Source of the DNA: UBA1413 sp964349885
Lineage (GTDB): Bacteria; Bacteroidota; Bacteroidia; Bacteroidales; Prolixibacteraceae
Assembly (NCBI GenBank): GCA_964349885.1
Contig: CAYGIQ010000007.1
Span: 1 to 37,560, forward strand
Length of the DNA stretch: 37,560 nucleotides
Direction of reading: 5' to 3'
The position numbers and the translations under genes are program-made. Positions 7,923 through 17,873 of the stretch are shown here, in pieces. Positions within the stretch are counted from its first letter, which is position 1, and every line of letters starts with the position of its first letter. The notes beneath the pieces are model-generated. The model worked only from the letters and a program-made list of their open reading frames with translations. It was not told where the DNA came from and made no database searches.

Positions 7923-8762
7923 ATGATCATCATAGCCGACAGTGGCTCAACAAAAACAACCTGGAACCTGACCGACCCTGCTTCGGGAACCATCCAGTCG
8001 TTGGTAACAGTAGGCATCAATCCATTCTATCAGGATGAAGAATCGATTTATTCCCTGATAAAAGATGCATTTGGTAAAGCACCTGGCATTATAGATACAG
8101 TCTATTTTTATGGAGCCGGCTGCGCCAACCCCGAAGTAAACCGGATAGTGAGCAATGCCCTCGAACGCTTTTTTAACGCCCATGTTACAGAAGTGGCCAG
8201 CGACCTATTGGCAGCTGCCCGGTCGCTCTGTCAGCACTCTGAAGGCCTCGTTGCCATTCTTGGCACCGGCTCTAATTCCTGTTATTACGATGGAAATGGC
8301 ATCGCGGCACAGGTGTCCCCTCTTGGTTTCATTTTAGGAGACGAGGGCAGTGGTGCAGTGCTTGGGAAGCGACTATTGGCCGACATCCTAAAAAACCAGC
8401 TTCCTGCCAACCTCGTGCAACACTTTTTCGAAGCCTATCCCATTCAGAAGGCCGACATCCTTGACCATATCTACAAAAAACCATTTCCCAATCGTTATGC
8501 AGCGGGATTTACACGCTTTATTGCACAGCACATTCAGGAACCAGCTATGCAAAACTTGGTGCTATCGGAATTCAAAGCATTTATACAACGTAACATCCTT
8601 CAGTACGATGCCGCATCGCAACTGCCGTTGCATGCTGTCGGGAGCATAGCCTGGCACTTCAGAGACCAGCTGCGCGAAGCTGCCAAAAACGAAGGCATTG
8701 CCATCGGCAAGGTAGTTCAGGACCCTATGCCTGGATTGCTAGCATACCATCAAGCAGAATAG
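7923..8762 (+). CDS. BadF/BadG/BcrA/BcrD ATPase family protein (N-acetylglucosamine kinase-like)
   Basis: This 279-residue protein has the ASKHA nucleotide-binding fold. The phosphate-1 motif DSGSTKT is at 6-12, GTGSNSC forms the phosphate-2 region, and GDEGSGAVLGK follows. The length and motif order match the single-domain Bacteroidota relatives of eukaryotic GlcNAc kinase, rather than the larger activators of benzoyl-CoA reductase or hydroxyglutaryl-CoA dehydratase, which carry a cysteine-ligated cluster. No CxxC-like cluster ligands are visible. A likely role is phosphorylation of an amino sugar salvaged from peptidoglycan or glycans. The substrate cannot be told from sequence. The gene stands alone on the plus strand and converges on malic enzyme with a 15-nt spacer. 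Confidence 0.82.
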   Translation: MIIIADSGSTKTTWNLTDPASGTIQSLVTVGINPFYQDEESIYSLIKDAFGKAPGIIDTVYFYGAGCANPEVNRIVSNALERFFNAHVTEVASDLLAAARSLCQHSEGLVAILGTGSNSCYYDGNGIAAQVSPLGFILGDEGSGAVLGKRLLADILKNQLPANLVQHFFEAYPIQKADILDHIYKKPFPNRYAAGFTRFIAQHIQEPAMQNLVLSEFKAFIQRNILQYDAASQLPLHAVGSIAWHFRDQLREAAKNEGIAIGKVVQDPMPGLLAYHQAE

Positions 8763-8777
8763 CGCATTAACCCTTCC

Positions 8778-11048
<2,271 letters not shown>

Positions 11049-11107
11049 AATAGGTTGAGTATTGATTTGGTTAATACAAATTTCGGAATTAAAATTCACA
11101 TAGCGAT

Positions 11108-11152
11108 GTGACTTTCGGTCACGGAAGAAATTTTAAAACTTAACTATCTTAG
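11108..11152 (+). promoter_or_regulatory. Possible fucosidase promoter with upstream inverted repeat
   Basis: TATCTTAG at 11145-11152 matches TAnnTTTG with one mismatch and lies 30 nt before the ATG. Just upstream, GTGAC-tttcg-GTCAC (11108-11122) is a perfect 5-bp inverted repeat that could bind a regulator of either divergent gene. No -33 TTG is present, so this is a weak call. Confidence 0.3.
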
Positions 11153-11182
11153 CCCGATGGTAAAAATTGTGGTTACAACCTT

Positions 11183-13285
11183 ATGAAGTATCCGATCGCT
11201 GCCCTTTTCATGCTGCTGGCCTCCCTGTCAAATCTTCTGGCTCAAGATCATTCAGAAGCATTGCAGCGATGGCACAACAACAAATACTCCATGTTTATCC
11301 ACTTCGGTCTCTATTCAGAACTGGGAGGTGTATGGAACGAAAAACCAGTTACCGTTGGCTATAGCGAACAGATTCAGGCCCATGGCGGAATTATGTCTGA
11401 CCTGTACGAAGAGGTTGCCCGAAATTTTAACCCATACCAATGGAATGCCGATTCCATAGTAGTGTTGGCCAAAGAATCTGGGATGCGCTCGGTGGTTATT
11501 ACCTCCAAACACCACGACGGATTTTGCATATATCCTTCGAAATACACCAACTTCAATGTGGTGGAAGCTACGCCATTTGGACGCGACCTGCTGATGGAAC
11601 TTTCGCAGGCCTGCCAGCGGCACGGCCTGCAATTTGGACTCTACTTCTCGCTCATCGACTGGCGGCTCCACCCATGGACAACCCATAATGCCAACCCCAT
11701 AAGCGATGCACATCACCTATACAATTTGAACCAGATTCGGGAGCTTTTAACCAATTATGGTCCTGTTTCTGAACTATGGTTCGATATGGGGTCGCTTACA
11801 GAATCGCAAAGCGACGAACTCTACATACTGGTAAAATCGTTGCAGCCCAGCTGCATGGTGAGCGGTCGCCTGGGAAACAACCGTTACGACTTTGCCGTGA
11901 TGGGCGACAACCAATATCCCGACTACACCATCGACGCCCCATGGCAGACTCCTGCTTCGATCTTCAACGAAACCTGGGGATACCGCTCGTGGCAGGTTCA
12001 TGGAGATGTAAATACAAAGATTCGGGAGAAACTGCTTAGCCTCATTAAGGTGGTGAGCCGCGGAGGCAACTACCTACTCAACATTGGCCCCGACGGAAAT
12101 GGATCGGTAGTTCCCTTCGAGGCAGATGTCTTAAAGGGCGTCGGTAATTGGCTCAAAGCCAATGGTGAGGCAATATACGGAACCAAGGCAAACCCTTTTC
12201 CCACAGCCTTTCCATGGGGCGAAATTACTGCCCGCGACCATCGGCTCTACCTAATCCTGAGTGGTTCACCCACCGGGCTTATAGAGTTGCCATTCCACAG
12301 CGGAAAGGTCCGCAAAGTATATATGCTCAACAACCCCGATCGGCCGGTAACCTTCACGTACAAGAAAAACAAACTCATCCTTCAACCCCTTGCCGCTGCA
12401 TTCGAAGAATTCGATTTTCAGGTGATGGTAGTGGAGATGTCGCCCGGATTCGTTGCAATGCCCACCGAGTTGATACCAGCAACCGGCACAAGACTGAACT
12501 GGCACAATGCCATCAAGCACTACAGCTATAGCACCATCGACTATTACAACAACCACCGCAGTGTGGTAAAATTATCATGGACCCTCGCCCCCTCCAGTAA
12601 TGAGATCAAACCGATTGTTTATCTCACCGAAGGAGAAATTGGCCGATCGCTCAACCTGCGCATCAACGGGACAAATGTCACCGTCGAACCCAATAAATCA
12701 TCAGCCATTCCAATGGGTTCGAACCCAACGGGTTTATCATGGCAAAATCCCTACCTGGCAGGTCCAGCTCGTGGGAGTTTCGACCGAACCCACGGACCGG
12801 TGGGCAGTGAAATTTCAACCCAAGCTGCTTGGGGTGCCAACCTCCAATGGAAACTTCAGGAACAGACCGATAGCTTTGTCGTTTCGGGGCGACCGCGGGA
12901 GTCGGTTTACTACCTTCAGGAAGTTTCTTCAGAAATAGCGCAACCCGCGCTGATCAGAATTTACAGTGGAGATGCCCTGCAGGTGTGGCTCAATGGCGAA
13001 GAACTGGCCATGCACAACCATCCAAGAGATAGCAGCAATACGCCCGACCTGCTGTTGCTGAACCTCAAACCAGGCAAGAACCAGTTGTTGGTTAAATTTT
13101 ACAACCGATACAAATACACCCATCGGTTTGCTGTCGACACCCAACCCAATGCAACCATGTATCAACTTGCATTGCCAGAATTTCGAATGAAAGCCCGCGA
13201 AATCAATATGGTTGAATTGCTCCAGTTTGGAGGAAAAACACCACACGATCCGGCCAGACTCACCAATGTTTCCATTCAGTTATAG
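11183..13285 (+). CDS. Secreted GH29 alpha-L-fucosidase with C-terminal accessory region
   Basis: This 700-residue protein has a signal peptide (MKYPIAALFMLLASLSNLLA, cleavage likely before Gln21), so it acts in the periplasm or outside. Residues about 25-345 form the GH29 barrel, with MFIHFGLYSE (37-46), VITSKHHDGF (105-114) and the nucleophile region ELWFDMG with Asp201. Usual family members read WFDG here. Glu263 in FNETWGY is a candidate acid/base, but this is uncertain. A small beta domain follows. The last 250 residues hold a jelly-roll-like region with DALQVWLNGEELAMH that resembles a carbohydrate-binding or PA14-like module. It hydrolyses fucosyl glycosides. There are no SusC/SusD genes nearby, so it is not part of a classical polysaccharide locus. 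A dehydrogenase gene follows after 26 nt. Confidence 0.88.
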   Translation: MKYPIAALFMLLASLSNLLAQDHSEALQRWHNNKYSMFIHFGLYSELGGVWNEKPVTVGYSEQIQAHGGIMSDLYEEVARNFNPYQWNADSIVVLAKESGMRSVVITSKHHDGFCIYPSKYTNFNVVEATPFGRDLLMELSQACQRHGLQFGLYFSLIDWRLHPWTTHNANPISDAHHLYNLNQIRELLTNYGPVSELWFDMGSLTESQSDELYILVKSLQPSCMVSGRLGNNRYDFAVMGDNQYPDYTIDAPWQTPASIFNETWGYRSWQVHGDVNTKIREKLLSLIKVVSRGGNYLLNIGPDGNGSVVPFEADVLKGVGNWLKANGEAIYGTKANPFPTAFPWGEITARDHRLYLILSGSPTGLIELPFHSGKVRKVYMLNNPDRPVTFTYKKNKLILQPLAAAFEEFDFQVMVVEMSPGFVAMPTELIPATGTRLNWHNAIKHYSYSTIDYYNNHRSVVKLSWTLAPSSNEIKPIVYLTEGEIGRSLNLRINGTNVTVEPNKSSAIPMGSNPTGLSWQNPYLAGPARGSFDRTHGPVGSEISTQAAWGANLQWKLQEQTDSFVVSGRPRESVYYLQEVSSEIAQPALIRIYSGDALQVWLNGEELAMHNHPRDSSNTPDLLLLNLKPGKNQLLVKFYNRYKYTHRFAVDTQPNATMYQLALPEFRMKAREINMVELLQFGGKTPHDPARLTNVSIQL

Positions 13286-13311
13286 AACGTAATACTTTAA
13301 AAAATACAGAT

Positions 13312-14265
13312 ATGCAGATTGTTGTGCTTGATGGGTTTACGCTAAATCCGGGCGACCTTAGCTGGAAATCGATGGAAAGTTTGGGAGACCTGAAAGTTTA
13401 CGACCGGACTGCCCGTAGTGAAATTGTTGATCGGGCCAAGAATGCGAAAGCCATCTTTACGAATAAGGTCTTAATCGACCGTGCGATTTTGGAACAACTG
13501 CCACAACTTACATTTATTGGGGTACTGGCTACCGGGTTCAATGTAGTTGATACGGTAGCAGCGCGGGAAGCAGGCATTACTGTGACCAATATTCCAGCCT
13601 ACAGCACCCCCTCCGTTGCACAAATGGTATTTGCGCATATTCTGAATTTCACCAACCGGGTCGCTCATCATGCCAAGGAGGTTGCCGCAGGTCGTTGGGC
13701 GGGGCACACCGACTTCTGTTTTTGGGATACCCCCCAAACAGAGCTTGCCGGAAAAACATTGGGAATTATAGGATTTGGTCGTATTGGTCAGGAGGTAGCA
13801 CGCGTTGGAGAAGCACTTGGAATGCAAATAGTATTTCACAACAGAAGTCAGAAAACGGGACTCCCTTCGTCATGGAAACAACTTCACCTCGATGCGCTGC
13901 TGGGGGTCAGTGACTTTGTGAGCATCAATACCCCGCTAACGATCGACAACCAGGGATTCGTGAATGCCACTTTGCTGGCAAAAATGAAATCCACTGCTTT
14001 TATCATCAATACCGGCAGGGGACCGCTCATCAATGAAGCCGATCTTGCCATGGCATTGAACAGTGACCAGTTGGCGGGTGCTGGCCTGGATGTTTTATCG
14101 ACCGAACCACCGCACCCGGAAAATCCGCTGCTAAAGGCCAAAAACTGCTTTATAACTCCGCACATTGCATGGGCTACACTCGAGGCCAGAGCCCGTTTGA
14201 TGGATATTGCAGTCAACAATCTTCACCAGTTTACAAAGGGAATGCCTATCAATGTAGTAAACTAA
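13312..14265 (+). CDS. D-2-hydroxyacid dehydrogenase (glycerate dehydrogenase-like)
   Basis: This 317-residue enzyme belongs to the D-isomer-specific 2-hydroxyacid dehydrogenase family. The NAD-binding loop GFGRIG is at 154-159. The catalytic triad is complete: Arg236 in NTGRGP, Glu265 in STEPP and His284 in TPHIAW. Family members of this length and motif pattern, with an N-terminal ATGFNVVD and the late PHIAWAT, are usually annotated as glycerate/hydroxypyruvate reductases, and that is the best guess. It begins 26 nt after the fucosidase stop, so the two genes are probably cotranscribed. A metabolic link to fucose, for example reduction of lactaldehyde- or lactate-type products, would be inference only. 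Confidence 0.88.
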   Translation: MQIVVLDGFTLNPGDLSWKSMESLGDLKVYDRTARSEIVDRAKNAKAIFTNKVLIDRAILEQLPQLTFIGVLATGFNVVDTVAAREAGITVTNIPAYSTPSVAQMVFAHILNFTNRVAHHAKEVAAGRWAGHTDFCFWDTPQTELAGKTLGIIGFGRIGQEVARVGEALGMQIVFHNRSQKTGLPSSWKQLHLDALLGVSDFVSINTPLTIDNQGFVNATLLAKMKSTAFIINTGRGPLINEADLAMALNSDQLAGAGLDVLSTEPPHPENPLLKAKNCFITPHIAWATLEARARLMDIAVNNLHQFTKGMPINVVN

Positions 14266-14420
14266 AACCCTCCTTGTCGATGTAGCAAACAGGTTGCCCA
14301 AAGACTCCATTTGCAGATTTCCAGTTAACAAACAGACAACAAAGATGGTCTAGACGCGTATAGGCAGTTTATGCTACCAACATTAAATGCACATTACTTC
14401 GGACAATTTCAGCAGATATT

Positions 14421-14454
14421 TTTGTCTTAAATTGAAACAATCGGGATAATTTTG
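14421..14454 (+). promoter_or_regulatory. Promoter of the DoxX gene (TTTG-N22-TAATTTTG)
   Basis: The -33 element TTTG is at 14421-14424 and the -7 element TAATTTTG at 14447-14454, with a 22-nt spacer. A second possible -7, TATTTTTG, overlaps at 14417-14424. The leader to the ATG at 14495 would be about 34 nt. Confidence 0.55.
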
Positions 14455-14494
14455 TGAAAACTTGGGTTAAAACCCCACTTAAAATGAATCTTAT

Positions 14495-14953
14495 ATGGAA
14501 AGATTGACAAACCTCTACCATCAAGCAGACGAGCGCATTGTGCAGTGGATGAGCGAAAATGGAACGAATTGGCTCAGGGTTTCTATTGGCATTATTTTTA
14601 TTTGGTTTGGCATGCTGAAATTCTTTCCGGGACTGAGTCCGGCCGAAGATTTGGCCATCAATACCATTCGAATACTTACCCTAGAATTGATACCCGACCA
14701 ATTAATTATATACGGTCTGGCAACCTTGGAGACACTTATCGGGCTTGGGCTGATAGTTCACGCCTACATGAGGGTTACCCTATTGCTCTTGTTCATGCAG
14801 ATGGCAGGAACCTTTCTACCCATACTATTTTTCCCCTGCGAGGTATTTTCAAGGTTCCCTTATGCCTTAACACTCGAGGGTCAGTACATCATTAAAAACC
14901 TCATAATAGTGAGTGCGGGCATCGTAATAGGTTCAACAGTGCGCAGAAAGTAG
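14495..14953 (+). CDS. DoxX-like inner-membrane protein
   Basis: This 152-residue protein has four predicted membrane helices: about 26-43 (VSIGIIFIWFGMLKF), 70-90 (IYGLATLETLIGLGLIV), 92-115 (VTLLLLFMQMAGTFLPILFF) and 130-148. The motif FGMLKFFPGLSPAE between the first two helices is characteristic of the DoxX/DoxD-like family. Members are small membrane proteins linked in some bacteria to respiratory or thiosulfate oxidation complexes and to oxidative stress, but most, including this one, have no known role. It has its own promoter, and the next gene also has its own promoter in the 80-nt gap, so they are likely separate units. Confidence 0.8.
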   Translation: MERLTNLYHQADERIVQWMSENGTNWLRVSIGIIFIWFGMLKFFPGLSPAEDLAINTIRILTLELIPDQLIIYGLATLETLIGLGLIVHAYMRVTLLLLFMQMAGTFLPILFFPCEVFSRFPYALTLEGQYIIKNLIIVSAGIVIGSTVRRK

Positions 14954-14962
14954 GCTACGAAA

Positions 14963-14994
14963 TTGAATATTTTCGAAGCGTTTTGCTATATTTG
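14963..14994 (+). promoter_or_regulatory. Promoter of the aldo/keto reductase (TTG-N21-TATATTTG)
   Basis: TTG at 14963-14965 and TATATTTG at 14987-14994 are separated by 21 nt, an ideal Bacteroidota promoter. Transcription should begin near 15001, about 33 nt before the ATG at 15034. Confidence 0.7.
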
Positions 14995-15033
14995 TGGGTT
15001 GTGTGTAACACAGGATAACCAAAATCAGTCACC

Positions 15034-16512
15034 ATGAACGTAAACCCAACTACCCTATCGCGCCGCGATTTTATGCGACTTTCGGCAGCAGCCCTTGCCG
15101 GATCGGCAATGGTACCCAATACCGCCTTTGGTTTGGATTCGATCCCAGCGCCTCTGAAACGCCCTTTCGGAAAAATACCCTTTGAGGTTACTACCTTTGG
15201 GCTAGGCGGACAGGGTTCCATTCAATGGACTCCCGATGATGTTCAACCTGTAGATATTATTTTGAAATCCTTCCGCTTGGGTGTTAACTACTACGACACA
15301 TCCAATGTTTATGGACCCAGTCAGTTAAATTTTGGCAAGGCGTTTCGCAAGCTGAACCTAATACCCGGCACTCCCAGCTACAATGCCAGTTTAAGGGCCA
15401 AAACCTTTATTACAACCAAAACGATGATCCGTTGGGCCAAGGGAGGTTATCCTACGCTGCCCAATGTTAGAAACAGCACCAACGGTAGCCACGAAGAGGG
15501 TGCTGTAGCCGACCTGAAGCGTTCGCTTTCGCAGCTCTTTGGCAACGATGACGGACAATACCCCGCAGGTGCCTATGTTGACATGGTACTCATCCACAAC
15601 CTTGTTAACTTCGAGGAAGTCGATGCTGTATATCAGGGGCTGGAAACTCCACTCGACACCAACGGGAACTTTGGAGCACTGATTGCCCTGAGGGATTTCA
15701 GAGATGGCACGAACATTACGGGTCTGAATCCAAAACATGAAAAGTTGGTGCGACACCTCGGATTCTCTGGTCACAACAATGCTCCGGCCATGATGGATAT
15801 GATTCAGCGCGACCAATGGGGCTTGCTCGATGGGATGTTGGTTTCGATCAACGTAAACGATCGTCGATATCTCAACATGCAATACAATGTAATTCCTGTA
15901 GCCAAGGCCAAAAATATGGGTATTATTGGGATGAAGGTCTTCTCTGATGGTACGATGTACACCAAGCAACCCGGCTGGTCGCGGGTTCCGTCGGATGTAG
16001 TCCGATTTATTGGAACTCCTGAAGTACCCAGCAAGCCTCTGATAGAGTATGTGCTAACCACACCGGGGATCGACACCCTGATTATAGGCATTGGCGAGGT
16101 AAACGACGATCCGCTGCGGTGTCAGCTGGTGCAGAATTACTATGCTGCTCAGATTGAACCCAATCAGCTTAGCGAGCGGCAACGCCGCGATTTGGAAAAA
16201 ATAGGTGAACGCGCAAGAGGTGGCGAAACCAACTACTTCCAGCTGCCCGACCAGGGGCTCACCCCACCGCGCAATGTGAAGATTGAAGGAGGCAGCAGGG
16301 TAAAACTATCGTGGGATACCAGCTTCGCAGGAAACGAACCTATTTCACACTACGAAGTTTTGAGAGAGGGAAAATTGGTGCAAACCATTCCGCATACGCC
16401 CCAAATCTCGAAGACTCCGTTTGTATGCCAAACCGAACCAGGCAAAAGCTACCAACTTCTGGCAGTAGATGCGGCCGGACGTAAAGCCGCTTCCGAGACT
16501 TTGGTTATTTAG
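15034..16512 (+). CDS. Tat-exported aldo/keto reductase with C-terminal Fn3-like domain
   Basis: This 492-residue protein begins with a twin-arginine signal (LSRRDFMRLS at 8-17, then an alanine-rich stretch to about 32), so it is exported folded. The barrel domain (about 45-385) keeps the aldo/keto reductase tetrad: Asp88, Tyr93 (YDTSNVYG), Lys129 (TTKT) and His188 (LIHNL). Long insertions between strands resemble Bacteroidota members rather than short cytoplasmic reductases. Residues about 405-492 (PPRNVKIEGG, VKLSWDTSFAG, YEVLREGK) form a fibronectin type III-like domain, an uncommon tail for this family. Substrate and cofactor are unknown, and an NADPH-dependent role is hard to reconcile with export. 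It has its own promoter and its end overlaps the convergent lipoprotein gene by 8 nt. Confidence 0.85.
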   Translation: MNVNPTTLSRRDFMRLSAAALAGSAMVPNTAFGLDSIPAPLKRPFGKIPFEVTTFGLGGQGSIQWTPDDVQPVDIILKSFRLGVNYYDTSNVYGPSQLNFGKAFRKLNLIPGTPSYNASLRAKTFITTKTMIRWAKGGYPTLPNVRNSTNGSHEEGAVADLKRSLSQLFGNDDGQYPAGAYVDMVLIHNLVNFEEVDAVYQGLETPLDTNGNFGALIALRDFRDGTNITGLNPKHEKLVRHLGFSGHNNAPAMMDMIQRDQWGLLDGMLVSINVNDRRYLNMQYNVIPVAKAKNMGIIGMKVFSDGTMYTKQPGWSRVPSDVVRFIGTPEVPSKPLIEYVLTTPGIDTLIIGIGEVNDDPLRCQLVQNYYAAQIEPNQLSERQRRDLEKIGERARGGETNYFQLPDQGLTPPRNVKIEGGSRVKLSWDTSFAGNEPISHYEVLREGKLVQTIPHTPQISKTPFVCQTEPGKSYQLLAVDAAGRKAASETLVI

Positions 16513-17254
16513 GGTCTATGGGGTTTTGCCGCTTAAGTTTAAGTACAATTTCCCCGTCGATATTGTACAACAGTAAGCCATCCGAACCTATTTCGGATTG
16601 TACAACCCGGCTTAGGTTTTGAATAAAGTCCTGCTCTATTTGCAGCGCCGGACATGCCATTTTTGTGCTGGCAATATTGAAGAAGGAGATTCCACCATTG
16701 TCTGATTGGGAATAATTTCCAAAAAAGTTATTGCAACCACCGTGGCCTGAAATCTGATTTCCAAGTGCTTTTACAATCAGATAGGGATGTTGTTCTGCAG
16801 CACCCCACCCTTCTTCGCTGCTATGCAGCTGCCAAATAGTTTCTTTGAGGACATCAGACTCTTTGATCAGAAAATTTGAGGCATGTGGTCCTGTAACGGG
16901 CGACACCGGAGTAAGCCGATTCTCGCCAACCCGGTATAACGAAGGCCAGTCTGAATCGGGGGGCAGCGCCAGTTCGATGGCATTTCCTCCATCGAGCCAT
17001 CGAAAAGAACCTTTAATTTCGGAAAAGCCGGTAGATTCGAACAGAAATGTCTCATCGCTTTGCAGTAAAAGCATAATGGACGGAACGTCGCTTTCCGTTA
17101 ATCGAGCGGTATACACCCCCTGCCAGTCGAGTGCGTTCTGACTGTAGTGCGCAGGATCGGGTACTGGCGTCGGCGGAGGTCGAAAAAGACAGGCACAACC
17201 TGTCAGCAATAGCAGCAGAATCGATGCGAGTAAATTTCTGAGTATTTTCCACAT
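16505..17254 (-). CDS. META-domain lipoprotein with NlpE-like N-terminus
   Basis: This 249-residue protein has a lipoprotein signal (hydrophobic stretch, then LTGC with Cys20), so it is membrane-anchored. Residues about 43-130 resemble the NlpE N-terminal barrel (WQGVYTARLTESDVPSIMLLL). The CxxC motif that E. coli NlpE carries at this place is missing, replaced by ESDV. Residues about 138-243 form a META domain as in HslJ, with ISGHGGCNNFFGNY and STKMAC. In enterics, HslJ and NlpE relate to envelope stress and copper or novobiocin resistance; here the role is unknown. The start at 17254 gives a standard signal peptide. The 3' end overlaps the aldo/keto reductase by 8 nt, in convergent orientation. 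Confidence 0.82.
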   Translation of the reverse strand: MWKILRNLLASILLLLLTGCACLFRPPPTPVPDPAHYSQNALDWQGVYTARLTESDVPSIMLLLQSDETFLFESTGFSEIKGSFRWLDGGNAIELALPPDSDWPSLYRVGENRLTPVSPVTGPHASNFLIKESDVLKETIWQLHSSEEGWGAAEQHPYLIVKALGNQISGHGGCNNFFGNYSQSDNGGISFFNIASTKMACPALQIEQDFIQNLSRVVQSEIGSDGLLLYNIDGEIVLKLKRQNPIDPK

Positions 17255-17678
17255 AACCTGTTCAGTTTTGGTTTTTGCAACCGCATCCGGGGGCAGATGC
17301 TCTTGTCAGGCAGTCATTCCTTAGGACAGCAGCGTTCCCTTGCCGTAAAATTATTTACCGAATGTACCAAAAATATGGTAATCCATAATTTCAAAATCTA
17401 AAAGTTCATTGGCAAACAGTGTATGGCAGTTCAGATCATCAAATTAATTTGACCATTGCTACAAGACAGGTTTAACCAACGGTATTCAATCAAATTTTAA
17501 TTCATCCTAAAATTAAGCCGGTGTTTGAGAAACAGCCAGTGGATCATTGAAGATTCGAATTGCTGCCTTTAGAGGTATGCGTGCTGACCAATTGGAAACA
17601 ATCGGGATGCTTAGCATTTTTATTAAAAATGCAATAGAACCTTATTCCTTGACCTTCAGGCATTCCACCCATATTGCG
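17255..17678. other. Intergenic stretch without a supported gene
   Basis: About 420 nt of AT-rich sequence lie between the META lipoprotein start and the tRNA terminator. I see no credible open frame. A minus-strand TATTTTTG (17368-17375), with CAA at 17392-17394 as a short-spaced -33, is a possible promoter for the lipoprotein with a leader of about 107 nt. A perfect inverted repeat, GCATTTTT-att-AAAAATGC, lies at 17614-17632. Nothing else is evident. Confidence 0.5.
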
Positions 17679-17714
17679 AAAAAAAAAGAGGAATGCAAAT
17701 TATTGCATTCCTCT
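17679..17714 (-). terminator. Intrinsic terminator of tRNA-Arg
   Basis: On the minus strand a perfect 12-bp stem (17703-17714 pairing with 17687-17698, sequence AGAGGAATGCAA on one arm) has a 4-nt loop. It is followed by a run of about nine U (17679-17687, the first of which also closes the stem). It starts 3 nt after the tRNA 3' end and is a textbook Rho-independent terminator. Confidence 0.92.
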
Positions 17715-17717
17715 GTG

Positions 17718-17790
17718 TGATCCCGGAGAGACTCGAACCCCCAACCTTCTGATCCGTAGTCAGATGCTCTATCCATTAAGCTACGGGACC
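17718..17790 (-). tRNA. tRNA-Arg (anticodon ACG)
   Basis: The minus strand folds into a complete 73-nt cloverleaf. The acceptor stem is GGTCCCG/CGGGATC with one G-U pair and discriminator A. The D stem is GCTT/GAGC. The anticodon stem TCTGA/TCAGA encloses loop CTACGGA, giving anticodon ACG. The T arm is GGGGG-TTCGAGT-CTCTC. A34 is normally deaminated to inosine and reads CGU, CGC and CGA. CCA is not encoded (the bases after the discriminator are CAC), so it must be added by the nucleotidyltransferase. The gene has its own promoter and terminator and is not in a cluster. Confidence 0.97.
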
Positions 17791-17805
17791 TTGTTTTAAG
17801 CGGTG

Positions 17806-17836
17806 CAAATATAGTGCAATTATTGAATGGCATCAA
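17806..17836 (-). promoter_or_regulatory. Promoter of tRNA-Arg (TTG-N20-TATATTTG)
   Basis: On the minus strand, TTG (17836-17834) is followed after 20 nt by TATATTTG (17813-17806). Transcription should begin near 17799, about 9 nt before the mature tRNA 5' end. This is one of the best promoter matches in the window. Confidence 0.75.
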
Positions 17837-17873
17837 GTGCCGCGGCAAATTTTCCTTAATTTTCGGCGCAAGA

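Noticed and set aside
7348..7926. Several overlapping open frames on both strands through the repeat array (up to 114 codons)
   Set aside because: They arise because a 25-bp unit without plus-strand stop triplets stays open in every frame. There is no credible start region, the same peptides recur in all frames, and no domain is visible.
15391..15969. 192-codon frame opposite the aldo/keto reductase
   Set aside because: It is antisense to a clear coding sequence with intact catalytic residues. It has no domain or promoter of its own.
17521..17613. Possible degenerate tRNA fragment or integration scar near tRNA-Arg
   Set aside because: A TTCGAAT-like motif is present, but no stems can be drawn and no integrase or direct repeat of the tRNA end was found.
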